This document shows, piece by piece, positions 1 to 7,010 of a stretch of 64,000 bases of DNA. Position numbers and translations under genes: made by a program. Each line of letters starts with the position of its first letter. The stretch's first letter is position 1. The notes under the pieces are model-generated. The model saw nothing but the letters and a program-made list of their open reading frames with translations. It was not told the DNA's origin and did no database searches. Origin of the DNA: Bradyrhizobium sp. CCGUVB1N3 (GTDB taxonomy: Bacteria > Pseudomonadota > Alphaproteobacteria > Rhizobiales > Xanthobacteraceae); NCBI RefSeq assembly GCF_024199925.1, contig NZ_JANADR010000001.1, positions 3,968,001-4,032,000 on the forward strand. Direction: 5' to 3'.

Positions 1-111
1 CTCCGCCAGCTCAGCCTTACACTTGGCTATATCCAATTGAGCGCGGAAGAGTGTGGCTTTGAGCTCTTCTCGCCGTCTCAATTCTTCTCGAAGTTCGCAG
101 CGCCCCCGCAT
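1..111 (-). CDS. Partial coiled-coil ORF at the left edge
   Basis: An open frame begins with ATG at 109-111 on the minus strand and runs without a stop off the left edge, giving 37 residues. The peptide is very rich in Glu, Arg and Leu with heptad-like spacing, so a coiled coil is likely. No family was recognised and no clear ribosome binding site was seen. The reading frame could be chance, so confidence is low. Confidence 0.3.
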   Translation of the reverse strand, partial: MRGRCELREELRRREELKATLFRAQLDIAKCKAELAE

Positions 112-259
112 CAGGCGTCCCCCGTTTGATAACCATTACCACTCAAGACTAGGAATCGTAGACCTCCAACTCTAGGAGGGATTCGTTATTTGAGTAGCGC
201 CAAAGCAAGCTCGCGGTCACTCGAGTTCCACATACGTACAACGTCGTCGACGGAACCTA

Positions 260-1510
260 TCAGCTACATTTTCTGGAGGCCAGTTCCGCTTGAAGAGAAT
301 GCTCCCTGATTGGCAGATGCAACGCGGCAGCCAGCAGGGCGAGGAACATGTCTACAACCAGCATCAGCGTGTAGACGCCAGTGGCATCAAAGACCAAGCC
401 TCCAAGCCAGGCACCAAAGAATGCTCCGACTTGGTGACTTAAGAACACGATACCGTAGAGCGTTGCGAGATAGCGCGTTCCATAGATGTGTCCCACCAAT
501 GCGCTTGTCATGGGCACGGTTCCCAACCAGAGGAATCCTATCACGATGGCAAAGGCGTACAGCGTAACCTCGGTCCACGGCACGGTGAGAAAAACTGCGA
601 TTCCGAACGCACGCAGGAAATAGGTCGCGCTCAAGACGAGCTTTTTGGGCCAGCGCCCGGCAAGCAACCCAGCCCCGTACGCTCCCGCAATATTGGCCAA
701 ACCGATCAGAGAAAGCATATTGGCGCCAACGGACGTCGGAAATTGACATGTCGCGACAAGGCCCGGCAGGTGCGTCGCGAGAAACGCGAAGTGAAAGCCG
801 CAAGTGAAGAAACCTGCATTGATGCACCAAAAGGTCGAGTGGCCGAATGCTTCGTTGATCGCGCCGGTCAACGATGCGCTGGACCCGCCGTCTGCCTCAA
901 TTTCGGTGGGGCCCTTTAGAGGAGGAGCGAGCGGTGTGATCAGGAACGCGAGAAGCCCGAGAACGATCAACGCGGCCGACCAATCATACAAACGAGTCAG
1001 AAACTGCGCCGTTGGTACTATCGCGAACTGCCCGAACGACCCGGCCATGGTGACGATCACCAACGAAAGTGTGCTCCAACTAGGAGGAACGCGGCGCGTG
1101 ACTGCACCGAATACAATCGGAAATCCAGTTGCACTCGCCGCAATTCCCATCAGCACACCAACACCCAAATAGCACTGCCCAACGGCCTCGGCGGTTGACA
1201 TCAGGACAAACCCGGCCAGAAACAGCAAGCCGCCTGATGCCAACACGCGGGCGGTACCAAACTTGTCAGCAACTGCGCCGGCGAGCGGTTGCGTGAGGCC
1301 CCACAAGATCTGCTGCACGGCAATTGCGAGCGCGAACTCTCCGGCAGTCCAATGCAGTGTATGGATCATCGGTTGGAGGAATAGCCCGAGGCTTTGGCGC
1401 AAGCCCATGTTCAACGCCAGTATTAGGCTGGCGCTAGCAAGCGCGACCCACGCGAGCCGGTCCCAGGATCGACTATTGTCCAGCAAGGAACGTCCTTTCG
1501 GGTCTACCAT
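260..1510 (-). CDS. MFS transporter
   Basis: Inner-membrane secondary transporter of the major facilitator superfamily, about 416 residues with roughly twelve hydrophobic segments. The cytoplasmic loop 2-3 signature is visible as AGAVADKFGTARV near residue 80, matching the G-x3-D-[RK]-x-G motif. A central charged loop follows TM6 and the C-terminal half repeats the six-helix fold. Overall character suggests an oxalate/formate-like or monocarboxylate MFS, but substrate cannot be read from sequence. ATG at 1510 was preferred; a GTG at 1522 adds four residues. It stands alone, with no co-directional partner within 130 bases. Its position beside insertion-sequence debris suggests accessory DNA. 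Confidence 0.82.
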   Translation of the reverse strand: MVDPKGRSLLDNSRSWDRLAWVALASASLILALNMGLRQSLGLFLQPMIHTLHWTAGEFALAIAVQQILWGLTQPLAGAVADKFGTARVLASGGLLFLAGFVLMSTAEAVGQCYLGVGVLMGIAASATGFPIVFGAVTRRVPPSWSTLSLVIVTMAGSFGQFAIVPTAQFLTRLYDWSAALIVLGLLAFLITPLAPPLKGPTEIEADGGSSASLTGAINEAFGHSTFWCINAGFFTCGFHFAFLATHLPGLVATCQFPTSVGANMLSLIGLANIAGAYGAGLLAGRWPKKLVLSATYFLRAFGIAVFLTVPWTEVTLYAFAIVIGFLWLGTVPMTSALVGHIYGTRYLATLYGIVFLSHQVGAFFGAWLGGLVFDATGVYTLMLVVDMFLALLAAALHLPIREHSLQAELASRKCS

Positions 1511-1643
1511 CACAACAACCACCCGACGAATCGAGGCCCCCGCCTGCCGAAGGAATATTCGAATAGTCCCTGCCCACTACGTCGAAGAGTCACCCAGCGC
1601 CTTTGCGAAGCGCATTGTTGTGAAGGTGAAGAGAATTGAAGTT

Positions 1644-1990
1644 CTATCGACGTCGTAACCGAAGCGCTAAAGTCGCACGAAACAGTGCTTGTTCTTCTCC
1701 CCGTTTGGAAGCCAACCAGTCTGCCAGTGGGTCGCTCGATACGGTTTCCCCGGTAGGCAGACCAGAAGCCCGGTCCAGATACCAGTCAATCGCCTTGCGA
1801 TCCCAACGCTGTGTGCCGGGGATCGCCCCGGGCACATACCCTTCTGTACCCACATGTTGAACGCGCCCTCGGAGCAGCTGCAATATGCGGCTGCATCGGC
1901 CTTGGTGAAACCCCGAGGGTCGATCTGGCTGGCGCGTTTTATCCGCTCCGAACGCCCCAACTCGGCGGGCGAAAGCGCTGTCTCTACCAC
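1644..1990 (-). pseudogene. Frameshifted AlpA-like HTH gene
   Basis: The N-terminal frame (GTG at 1990) encodes a helix-turn-helix resembling the small AlpA/excisionase-like proteins that precede integrases in rhizobia: FTKADAAAYCSCSEGAFNMW, residues 28-47. At about 1830 the homologous continuation moves to another frame, where PGAIPGTQRWDRKAID and a C-terminal tail ending at 1644 are encoded. One missing base between the Lys-Gly codons and the Pro-Gly codons explains the break. No integrase follows; only about 130 bases separate it from the MFS gene. The start lies inside the repeated module seen again at 2256-2323 and 9754-9824. Probably dead; the family assignment is from pattern, not search. 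Confidence 0.6.
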
Positions 1991-2054
1991 GCGCCGCCAA
2001 CTTCAACTTGGCCAGCCTCAAGCGGCAGAAGCTGAAGCGGCAGAAGCTGACGAC
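1972..2054 (-). repeat. Repeat module copy 1 (GTCAGCTT ... GCGGCGCGTGG)
   Basis: Read on the minus strand, this segment starts with GTCAGCTTC, has a short GC-rich duplication (GCAGAAGCTGA twice on the plus strand), and ends in the conserved block GGCGGCGCGTGGTAGAGAC followed by AGCGCTT. The same two landmarks recur at 2256-2323 and 9754-9824. The conserved block contains the GTG start used by the AlpA-like pseudogene. Confidence 0.6.
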
Positions 2055-2180
2055 CGAATGTATTGTCCCGAAAAAGCTTCGCACAACTACCAGGACTGGT
2101 CGTCGCCAGCGGATCAGTCTCAGCGACTGGGAGCAACGCGGGCACGACTCGGCGCCAGGTCGATTGGGATAAGGATCGGG

Positions 2181-2240
2181 CGCTGTCCCTACCGCGCCCG
2201 CGCTGCCAATCGAGGTTAGCAGCGGACGTGACTCGGCGCT
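2181..2240. repeat. Dispersed repeat with TGACTCGGCGCT core, copy A
   Basis: This 60-base block (CGCTGTCCCTACCGC ... GACTCGGCGCT) is closely matched at 9675-9729 (CGCTCCCTACCGCAC ... GACTCGGCGCT). Related cores occur at about 2133-2144, 9644-9655 and 15891-15902. It lies directly beside repeat module copy 2 in both full locations, so the pair seems to have been copied together. No coding role is evident. Confidence 0.6.
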
Positions 2241-2255
2241 TTGTCCGGTCCTGGT

Positions 2256-2323
2256 AAAGCGCTGTCCCTGCCACGCGCCGCCAATGGTTCTCTATCCGGG
2301 CGAGCTTTCCAAAAGCTGACGAG
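2256..2323 (-). repeat. Repeat module copy 2, with the best tts box
   Basis: Minus-strand reading gives the TtsI-like box, a spacer of about 15 bases, then GGCGGCGCGTGGCAGGGAC and AGCGCTTT. Same landmark order as 1972-2054 and 9754-9824. This copy is followed by the TGACTCGGCGCT repeat, as is the 9.7 kb copy. Confidence 0.6.
2292..2323 (-). promoter_or_regulatory. Candidate tts box (TtsI binding site)
   Basis: On the minus strand the site reads TCGTCAGCTT, T, then TGGAAAGCT and a CC-rich tail ending GGATA. The recalled rhizobial tts-box consensus is TCGTCAGCTT-N-TCGAAAGCT with a downstream CC/CTA element, so only one core base differs. TtsI activates type III secretion genes when flavonoids are present. 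The site points left, toward repeat DNA and the AlpA-like pseudogene, and no intact effector gene lies downstream; it may be an orphan. Confidence 0.6.
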
Positions 2324-2351
2324 ACCCGCGCGGCAATTCAAAAACGAAAAG

Positions 2352-2370
2352 CGGCCCGTATGGGCCGTTT
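2352..2370. terminator. Possible small hairpin terminator
   Basis: CGGCCC-GTAT-GGGCCG forms a 6-bp GC-rich stem. It is followed by TTT on the plus strand and by CTTTTCGTTTTT on the minus strand. It lies between the IS66 end at 2446 and the tts box. The minus-strand orientation would shield the tts box from transcription coming out of the IS66 relic. Short stem, so tentative. Confidence 0.3.
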
Positions 2371-2466
2371 GCCGTCGAGACTGAGAACGCTGCGCCTCCC
2401 GACTGATGCAAGCGCGATACGGCCGCCAGAGCGCGTCGCTAAAAGGTAAGCGGCAAGCTGAGGCCG

Positions 2467-2633
2467 TCAGGTGGCGTGGTTCCATGGCATAAGCGCGTCG
2501 ATTTGGCTACTCGGCCAACCGTTGGCGATACGCCGAAGCGTTAGGGTGAGCCAGGCGAACGGATCGACGTGGTTCATCTTCGCCGTCTGCAGCAGTGTGG
2601 CGACGCTCGCCCAGGTCCGTCCGCCGCCATCCG
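2467..2633 (-). pseudogene. IS66 TnpC transposase, C-terminal piece
   Basis: Minus-strand residues SDGGGRTWASVATLLQTAKM and the following DPFAWLTLTLRRIANGWP match the usual IS66 TnpC tail (GSDGGG...IATAKLN..DP..WL...L.RIA). The piece ends in PWNHAT at 2467, as IS66 transposases normally do. Its upstream partner is the piece ending near 5221: the chain breaks exactly at the Gly-Ser-Asp-Glu-Gly turn, which shows insertion rather than gradual decay. Confidence 0.75.
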
Positions 2634-2639
2634 AAGGGG

Positions 2640-3119
2640 CTGCATGATGCAGGGATTTCAAGCAACGAAGTTCGAGTAACATATCCGTTCCATCCCGACG
2701 CCGGCCGAGACCTGGTCATTCTCAGCGAACAAATCCATGATGGCCGTCGCCACTTCACAGTTCGCCGCGAGAACGGTCGTCTCCATCTTCTGCCGGCATG
2801 GATGACGGAGCCCGAAGCAGCATCGACGAAAATTGTAGCTGATCCGTTTCTACCGGTAGACCGGCTTCTTGAGCTTCGGACATTTCTTGACGTCCTCGTA
2901 ACCTCGCGTTGGGAGGAATCGCCTCCCGCTGAGGGAGGAGCCCTTGTCCAAGACGATACAAAAGAGGCAGCAACCGGATCTGTTCGAAACAGCGCGAGCG
3001 GAGCATCTACCTCCGGCGGTGCAAGCCGAGGCCGCAAAGTTGCTGTCGCTTCTGCTCAACGAAGCCGTAGCAAAGGTGTCTGCCCCACCCGCCCAGTCAA
3101 GTCAGGAGGTGGATCATGA
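2640..3119 (+). CDS. DUF5372-like protein in recombinase element
   Basis: The frame carries EVRVTYPFHPDAGRDLVI, then HFTVRRENGRLHLLPAWMT and a DPFLPVDRLLELRTFLDVL segment. This resembles the DUF5372-type proteins that rhizobial genomes carry just before large serine recombinases. Function is unknown. The start is uncertain: there is no ATG, GTG or TTG between the element's left junction and the conserved region, only CTG at 2640; GTG at 2595 lies in the flanking IS66 DNA. Conserved sequence ends near 2910, and the last 60 or so codons overlap the next gene in another frame, so the true end may be earlier or frameshifted. Confidence 0.5.
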   Translation: MHDAGISSNEVRVTYPFHPDAGRDLVILSEQIHDGRRHFTVRRENGRLHLLPAWMTEPEAASTKIVADPFLPVDRLLELRTFLDVLVTSRWEESPPAEGGALVQDDTKEAATGSVRNSASGASTSGGASRGRKVAVASAQRSRSKGVCPTRPVKSGGGS

Positions 3120-3135
3120 CGAAGATCACCACTGA
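2944..3135 (+). CDS. Small protein preceding recombinase
   Basis: A 63-residue protein with TTG start at 2944. A GGAGG at 2933-2937 sits at good spacing and decides the start. The sequence has an N-terminal QQPDLFE segment and a Leu-rich helix (AEAAKLLSLLLNEAVAK), a form often seen upstream of rhizobial serine recombinases. Role unknown; a recombination accessory or directionality factor is possible but not shown. Its stop overlaps the recombinase ATG by 20 bases, so the two are probably translationally coupled. Confidence 0.6.
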   Translation: MSKTIQKRQQPDLFETARAEHLPPAVQAEAAKLLSLLLNEAVAKVSAPPAQSSQEVDHDEDHH

Positions 3136-5194
3136 TCACCTGGCGCGCAGCGCCGTGGTCTACGTTCGACAGTCCTCGGTCGACCAGGTTGTCCACAACC
3201 TGGAGAGCCAACGCAGGCAATACGGCCTTGAGGCTCGCGCTCGTGCACTCGGCTGGAGCGATGTCGAGGTTATTGATGATGATCTCGGCAAGTCCGGCGG
3301 CGGCGTTGCAAGACGTGGATTTGAGCGGCTGTTGGCGTTAATCTGCGAGGGGCGCGTCGGTGCGGTGTTTTCAATCGAGGCTTCCCGCCTCGCTCGAAAC
3401 GGTCGAGACTGGCACACGTTGTTGGAATTTTGCGGCTTGGTCGGCACGCTCATTATCGACGAAGATGGCGTCTATGATTCTCGGTCGATTAACGATCGAT
3501 TGCTCTTGGGGATGAAGGGTACGATGAGCGAGCTGGAGCTCAGCGTCATTCGACAGCGATCAGTCGAAGCCGTCAAACAAAAGGCCCGGCGCGGCGAGCA
3601 CTTCACGACGGTCGCGGTCGGGTATGTGAAGACGAAGGATGATCGAATCGAGAAAAACCCGGACGTACGTGTCCGCGAGGCGCTGGATCTCGTCTTCAGG
3701 AAGTTTGTGGAGCTCCAATCGATCCGGCAGGTCTTGCTCTGGTTGCTCCAGGAGAAGATCGCGCTACCCTTCGCCGTTGGAGGTTCGAACGATCCGAAAA
3801 TCGAATGGCGTACACCACGCTACACAACGTTGAATCACATGCTCACCAACCCTGTGTATGCCGGTGCCTACGTGTTCGGACGACGGGGTGTCCGGATGAC
3901 GATCGAGAACGGTCGGAAGAAGGTAAAGCGAAATCCCCAACGAGATTGGAAAGCCTGGGACGTGCTGCTCCGCGACCATCACGAGGGCTACATCTCCTGG
4001 GATGAGTTTATTCGAAACCAGCGTCTCATTGCAGACAATGCCAACGGCAAGAGCTATCTGGGTCGGGGCGCCGTCCGACGCGGCGAGGCACTTCTCCCTG
4101 GGCTTTTGCGCTGCGCGCGATGTGGTCGGCGGTTATACGTTCAGTACTCAGGTCGAGGCGGCGACACGCTGAGATATGTCTGCCGCGGAGATTTCACCCA
4201 GGCAGCCGTCGCAGCTTGTCTTGGCTTCGGTGGAATGCGCCTCGATCGGATGGTGGCGCGAGAGGTGCTGGAGCGGCTTCAACCACTTGGCGTTGAGGCT
4301 GCGCTGAATGCAATGAAAACTCAGGACGCGGAACATTCGGAAAACTTGCTTCAGCTCCAAAGGTCTCTTGAACAGGCGCAGTACGAAGCAAACCGAGCGT
4401 ATCGCCAATATGACGCGGTCGACCCCGACAATCGTCACGTCGCTGGTGGACTCGAGCGTCGCTGGAACGAGCGCATCCAAGCTGTGCGTACAATTGAGCG
4501 AGAAATCGAGGGTTTGACCAGTTCGCCTTCTCCTGGACTTAGCGCCGGCGATCGCGAAGCGCTGCTTAAGCTCGGGGACGATCTGAATAGAGCTTGGCAA
4601 CGCCCCGGTGTTACGTCGGAGATCAAGAAGAAGATCCTGCGTACAGTGCTGTCGGAAATCATCGTTGACGTGGATCAGGACAATCAGCATCTGGACCTCA
4701 TCATCCATTGGCAAGGTGGCGATCACACCCGCTTGAAAGTTAAGAAGAACCGTGTCGGCGTGACGCGTTGGACGACCGACACCGAGGTAGTGGATCTTGT
4801 GCGCATGCTCGCACGTCAAATGCCTGACTACTCGATCGCCGCCTTGCTTAATCGCTCCGGAAAAACAACCCCGCACGGGGCATCCTGGACGAGAACCAGC
4901 GTATGTTCGTTGCGCAGAACCCGCGAGATCGCTCGTTATCGTGAGGGGGAACGCCAGGAGCGAGGTGAGCTCTCGTTAATCGAAGCAGCGGAGATGCTCG
5001 ACGTCAGTCCATCAACCATACGTCGCATGATCACTGAGGGACGATTGCCCGCGCAGCATTTATGCAAGGGCTCGACATGGATCATCAAACAATCTGATCT
5101 CACGCGACCAGACGTAAGCCAGGATGCCTCTCGCAGGCGATCGCGCCGCGGTCGGCCGCCTTGCGACGCCAACCAGAAATGCCTTCAATTCTAA
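3116..5194 (+). CDS. Large serine recombinase
   Basis: Cytoplasmic site-specific recombinase, 692 residues. The N-terminal resolvase domain starts with AVVYVRQSS, placing the catalytic serine at residue 20, and contains the conserved IEASRLARNGRDW arginine segment near residue 95. A recombinase domain covers roughly residues 170-290, and a zinc ribbon begins with CARCGRRLYVQY near 331. A coiled coil lies around 400-470. The C-terminus holds a MerR/excisionase-like helix-turn-helix (LSLIEAAEMLDVSPSTIRRM, about 618-640), an uncommon addition that may help target choice. It is full length with no frameshift and is probably the enzyme that moved the surrounding element into IS66 tnpC. Confidence 0.88.
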   Translation: MTKITTDHLARSAVVYVRQSSVDQVVHNLESQRRQYGLEARARALGWSDVEVIDDDLGKSGGGVARRGFERLLALICEGRVGAVFSIEASRLARNGRDWHTLLEFCGLVGTLIIDEDGVYDSRSINDRLLLGMKGTMSELELSVIRQRSVEAVKQKARRGEHFTTVAVGYVKTKDDRIEKNPDVRVREALDLVFRKFVELQSIRQVLLWLLQEKIALPFAVGGSNDPKIEWRTPRYTTLNHMLTNPVYAGAYVFGRRGVRMTIENGRKKVKRNPQRDWKAWDVLLRDHHEGYISWDEFIRNQRLIADNANGKSYLGRGAVRRGEALLPGLLRCARCGRRLYVQYSGRGGDTLRYVCRGDFTQAAVAACLGFGGMRLDRMVAREVLERLQPLGVEAALNAMKTQDAEHSENLLQLQRSLEQAQYEANRAYRQYDAVDPDNRHVAGGLERRWNERIQAVRTIEREIEGLTSSPSPGLSAGDREALLKLGDDLNRAWQRPGVTSEIKKKILRTVLSEIIVDVDQDNQHLDLIIHWQGGDHTRLKVKKNRVGVTRWTTDTEVVDLVRMLARQMPDYSIAALLNRSGKTTPHGASWTRTSVCSLRRTREIARYREGERQERGELSLIEAAEMLDVSPSTIRRMITEGRLPAQHLCKGSTWIIKQSDLTRPDVSQDASRRRSRRGRPPCDANQKCLQF

Positions 5195-5220
5195 GGAGAT
5201 AGACAGATGAGTAGTATGAA

Positions 5221-5705
5221 GCGCCCTCGTCACTACCAGCGAAGAGACTATTTTTTCTCGTAATCGTTTGCGGCCTGATGGCGCGTTCGACGATGTTCGA
5301 ATCGAGCTCGATGCGACCATCGGTCAGGAAGCGTTCGAAGATGGCACGGCGCGAGACGGCGTAGCGGATCGCCTCGGCCAGTTTTGATTTGCTGGAGATT
5401 CGCCGCAAGGTCTGCTCCCAGAGATCGAAGAGATCTGCAACGACCGCCGCGGAGGCTTGCTGGCGCGAGGCAACGCGTGTGTCGGGGTCACGACCACGCA
5501 CGGTCTTCTCGACCTGCCAGAGCTTTGCCATCCGCTCGATTGTCGTCGTTGCCACTCTCGAGCTCCCTGCAACGTGCAGCTCGTAGAACTTGCGCCTGCA
5601 GTGTGACCAGCAGCCAGCCAATGTGATGCCATCATTGCCGCGATCGGGGCGCGCCAATTTGTTATAGGCGGCATAGCCGATGGAGTGGACGCCCCCCGAC
5701 GGCAT
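5221..5705 (-). pseudogene. IS66 TnpC transposase, central piece
   Basis: Minus-strand sequence GYAAYNKLARPDRG, then [31 protein letters not shown] and DGRIELDSNIVERAIRP followed by KNSLFAGSDEG is typical of the IS66 transposase catalytic core. It stops at the Ser-Asp-Glu-Gly turn where the recombinase element starts. The upstream end is lost at the IS110-type element near 5700. Non-functional. Confidence 0.8.
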
Positions 5706-5752
5706 CAAATGTGCCATAGTGCGGGTGTTTAAGACCGGCAAGGAGGACGTCC

Positions 5753-6778
5753 GTGGACGAGATTAGCATCATTGGTTTGGATTTGGCAAAAAACGTATTT
5801 CAGATCCACGGCGCAAGGCCAGACGGGAGCGTCGTTCTGCGCAAGAAGCTCAATCGCGGCAGATTGCTCGAGTTTTTTGCCAGCTTGCCGATCTGTGTGG
5901 TCGCGATGGAGGCCTGCGCAAGTGCCCATTACTGGGGACGAGAGATCGGCAAATTTGGTCACGATGTCCGGCTGATCAACCCCTCCTACGTGAAGCCCTT
6001 CCTCAAGCGCCAGAAGAACGATGCTGCAGATGCGGAAGCGATCGCCGAAGCCGCGTCTCGATCAACGATGCGCTTCGTCGGTGTCAAGAGCGCCGAGAAG
6101 CAGGCTTCTTCCATGGCATTCAAGGTTCGCGACCTGTTGATCCGGCAGCGCACGCAGACCGTCAATGCGCTGCGCGGACATCTTATGGAATACGGCTTGA
6201 TCGTCCCTCAGGGCATCAGACACATCCCCCGTTTGAAAGAGCTGATGGCAACCTATCCAGACCTGCCCGATCTCGCCCGGGGTCTTTGCCAGGATCTCCT
6301 GAAGCATGTTGAATCCCTGTCGGAGCAGATCGCAGAGCTGGAGAAGGGACTACGGGCTCGTGCCAGACAGGACGATGTCGCCTCACGCTTGATGACTATT
6401 CCGGGGATCGGCGCAATCTGCGCCACAGCGATGGAGGCCTTGGCACCCTCGGCGGAGACTTTTTCCAAGGGCCGTGATTTTGCGGCCTGGATTGGTCTCA
6501 CGCCCAAACAGAATTCATCCGGAGGTAAGGACAGGCTCGGCCAAATCTCCAGGATGGGCCAACGAGATCTCCGACGCCTGCTTGTTCTTGGTGCAACCGC
6601 CGTGGTGCGATGGGCAAGACGATATGGAGCGCCAGCCGGATCCTGGCTGGCGAGAATGGTTTCGAAGAAGCCCCCAAAGCTGATCGCAGTCGCTTTGGCA
6701 AACAAATTAGCGCGTATCGCTTGGGCCTTGATGGCCCGCGGTGGCGTTTATCAAGCTCCGGCGTCTGTCACTGCATAA
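5753..6778 (+). CDS. IS110-family transposase
   Basis: DEDD-type recombinase of 341 residues, normal for IS110. The N-terminal RuvC-like domain shows GLDLAKNVFQIHG (Asp10), AMEACASAHYWGRE (Glu53) and a KRQKNDAADAEAIAEA segment around 88-105 supplying further acidic residues. The C-terminal Tnp domain has TIPGIGAICATAMEAL and a Ser-containing SGGKDRLGQISRMG motif near 255, the usual catalytic serine region. GTG start at 5753 has AAGGAGG upstream. No disruption is visible, so it may be active. It inserted between an IS66 relic and an ATPase gene and appears to have removed parts of both. Confidence 0.88.
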   Translation: MDEISIIGLDLAKNVFQIHGARPDGSVVLRKKLNRGRLLEFFASLPICVVAMEACASAHYWGREIGKFGHDVRLINPSYVKPFLKRQKNDAADAEAIAEAASRSTMRFVGVKSAEKQASSMAFKVRDLLIRQRTQTVNALRGHLMEYGLIVPQGIRHIPRLKELMATYPDLPDLARGLCQDLLKHVESLSEQIAELEKGLRARARQDDVASRLMTIPGIGAICATAMEALAPSAETFSKGRDFAAWIGLTPKQNSSGGKDRLGQISRMGQRDLRRLLVLGATAVVRWARRYGAPAGSWLARMVSKKPPKLIAVALANKLARIAWALMARGGVYQAPASVTA

Positions 6779-7010
6779 CGCAAAGCCAGAGGCCGCGAGA
6801 CGTCGGGAATGTGGTAAGGTCTAACGGAGGATTATGGGCAATCGGTCAGAGACGGGATTGGAAGAATCATTAGGTGGATGAGTGCCAACAAGCACGCTTA
6901 GCCGAATTGGATCCGATCCACGCATTCCATAAGGGCCCGCGACGTGTCGAAGTCGCATCACGAGGCCGGACACACGTCAGCACCCGACCACATGCCTGTA
7001 CCGAAGTGAG
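6779..7010 (+). other. IS110 right-end noncoding region, possible bridge RNA
   Basis: About 230 bases downstream of the transposase contain no convincing ORF. Some IS110-family groups encode their target-choosing bridge RNA in such a noncoding end, and the long right flank compared with a very short left flank fits the IS1111-type arrangement. No fold was computed; the assignment is from family knowledge and element geometry only. Confidence 0.3.

Larger units (their letters stand above)
2627..5226 (+). mobile_element. Serine-recombinase element inserted in IS66 tnpC
   Basis: About 2.6 kb containing three plus-strand genes (DUF5372-like, a small protein, a large serine recombinase) lies inside a minus-strand IS66 transposase gene. 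The two tnpC halves join cleanly if bases between roughly 2627 and 5226 are removed. The short sequence at the junction, GAGGGCG on the right and GGCGGCGG on the left (tnpC strand), is the likely crossover region. No long inverted repeats were seen at the ends, as expected for large serine recombinases. Confidence 0.65.
2446..5705 (-). mobile_element. IS66-family remnant split by a recombinase element
   Basis: The left terminus starts GTAAGCGGC at 2446, matching the GTAAGCG-type end common to IS66 elements. Minus-strand transposase homology is present at 2467-2633 (C-terminal end) and 5221-5705 (central part), separated by a 2.6-kb insertion. The right side, with the transposase N-terminus, TnpA/TnpB genes and other terminus, is missing and replaced by the IS110-type element at about 5700. 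The element is therefore a dead relic hit at least twice. Confidence 0.75.
5700..7010 (+). mobile_element. IS110-family insertion element
   Basis: The unit holds one transposase gene (5753-6778) with about 50 bases of left and about 230 bases of right noncoding sequence. Left homology to IS66 tnpC ends near 5700, and right homology to the AAA ATPase gene is lost near 7010; these set approximate ends. IS110 elements lack long terminal inverted repeats, which agrees with none being visible. Confidence 0.6.
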
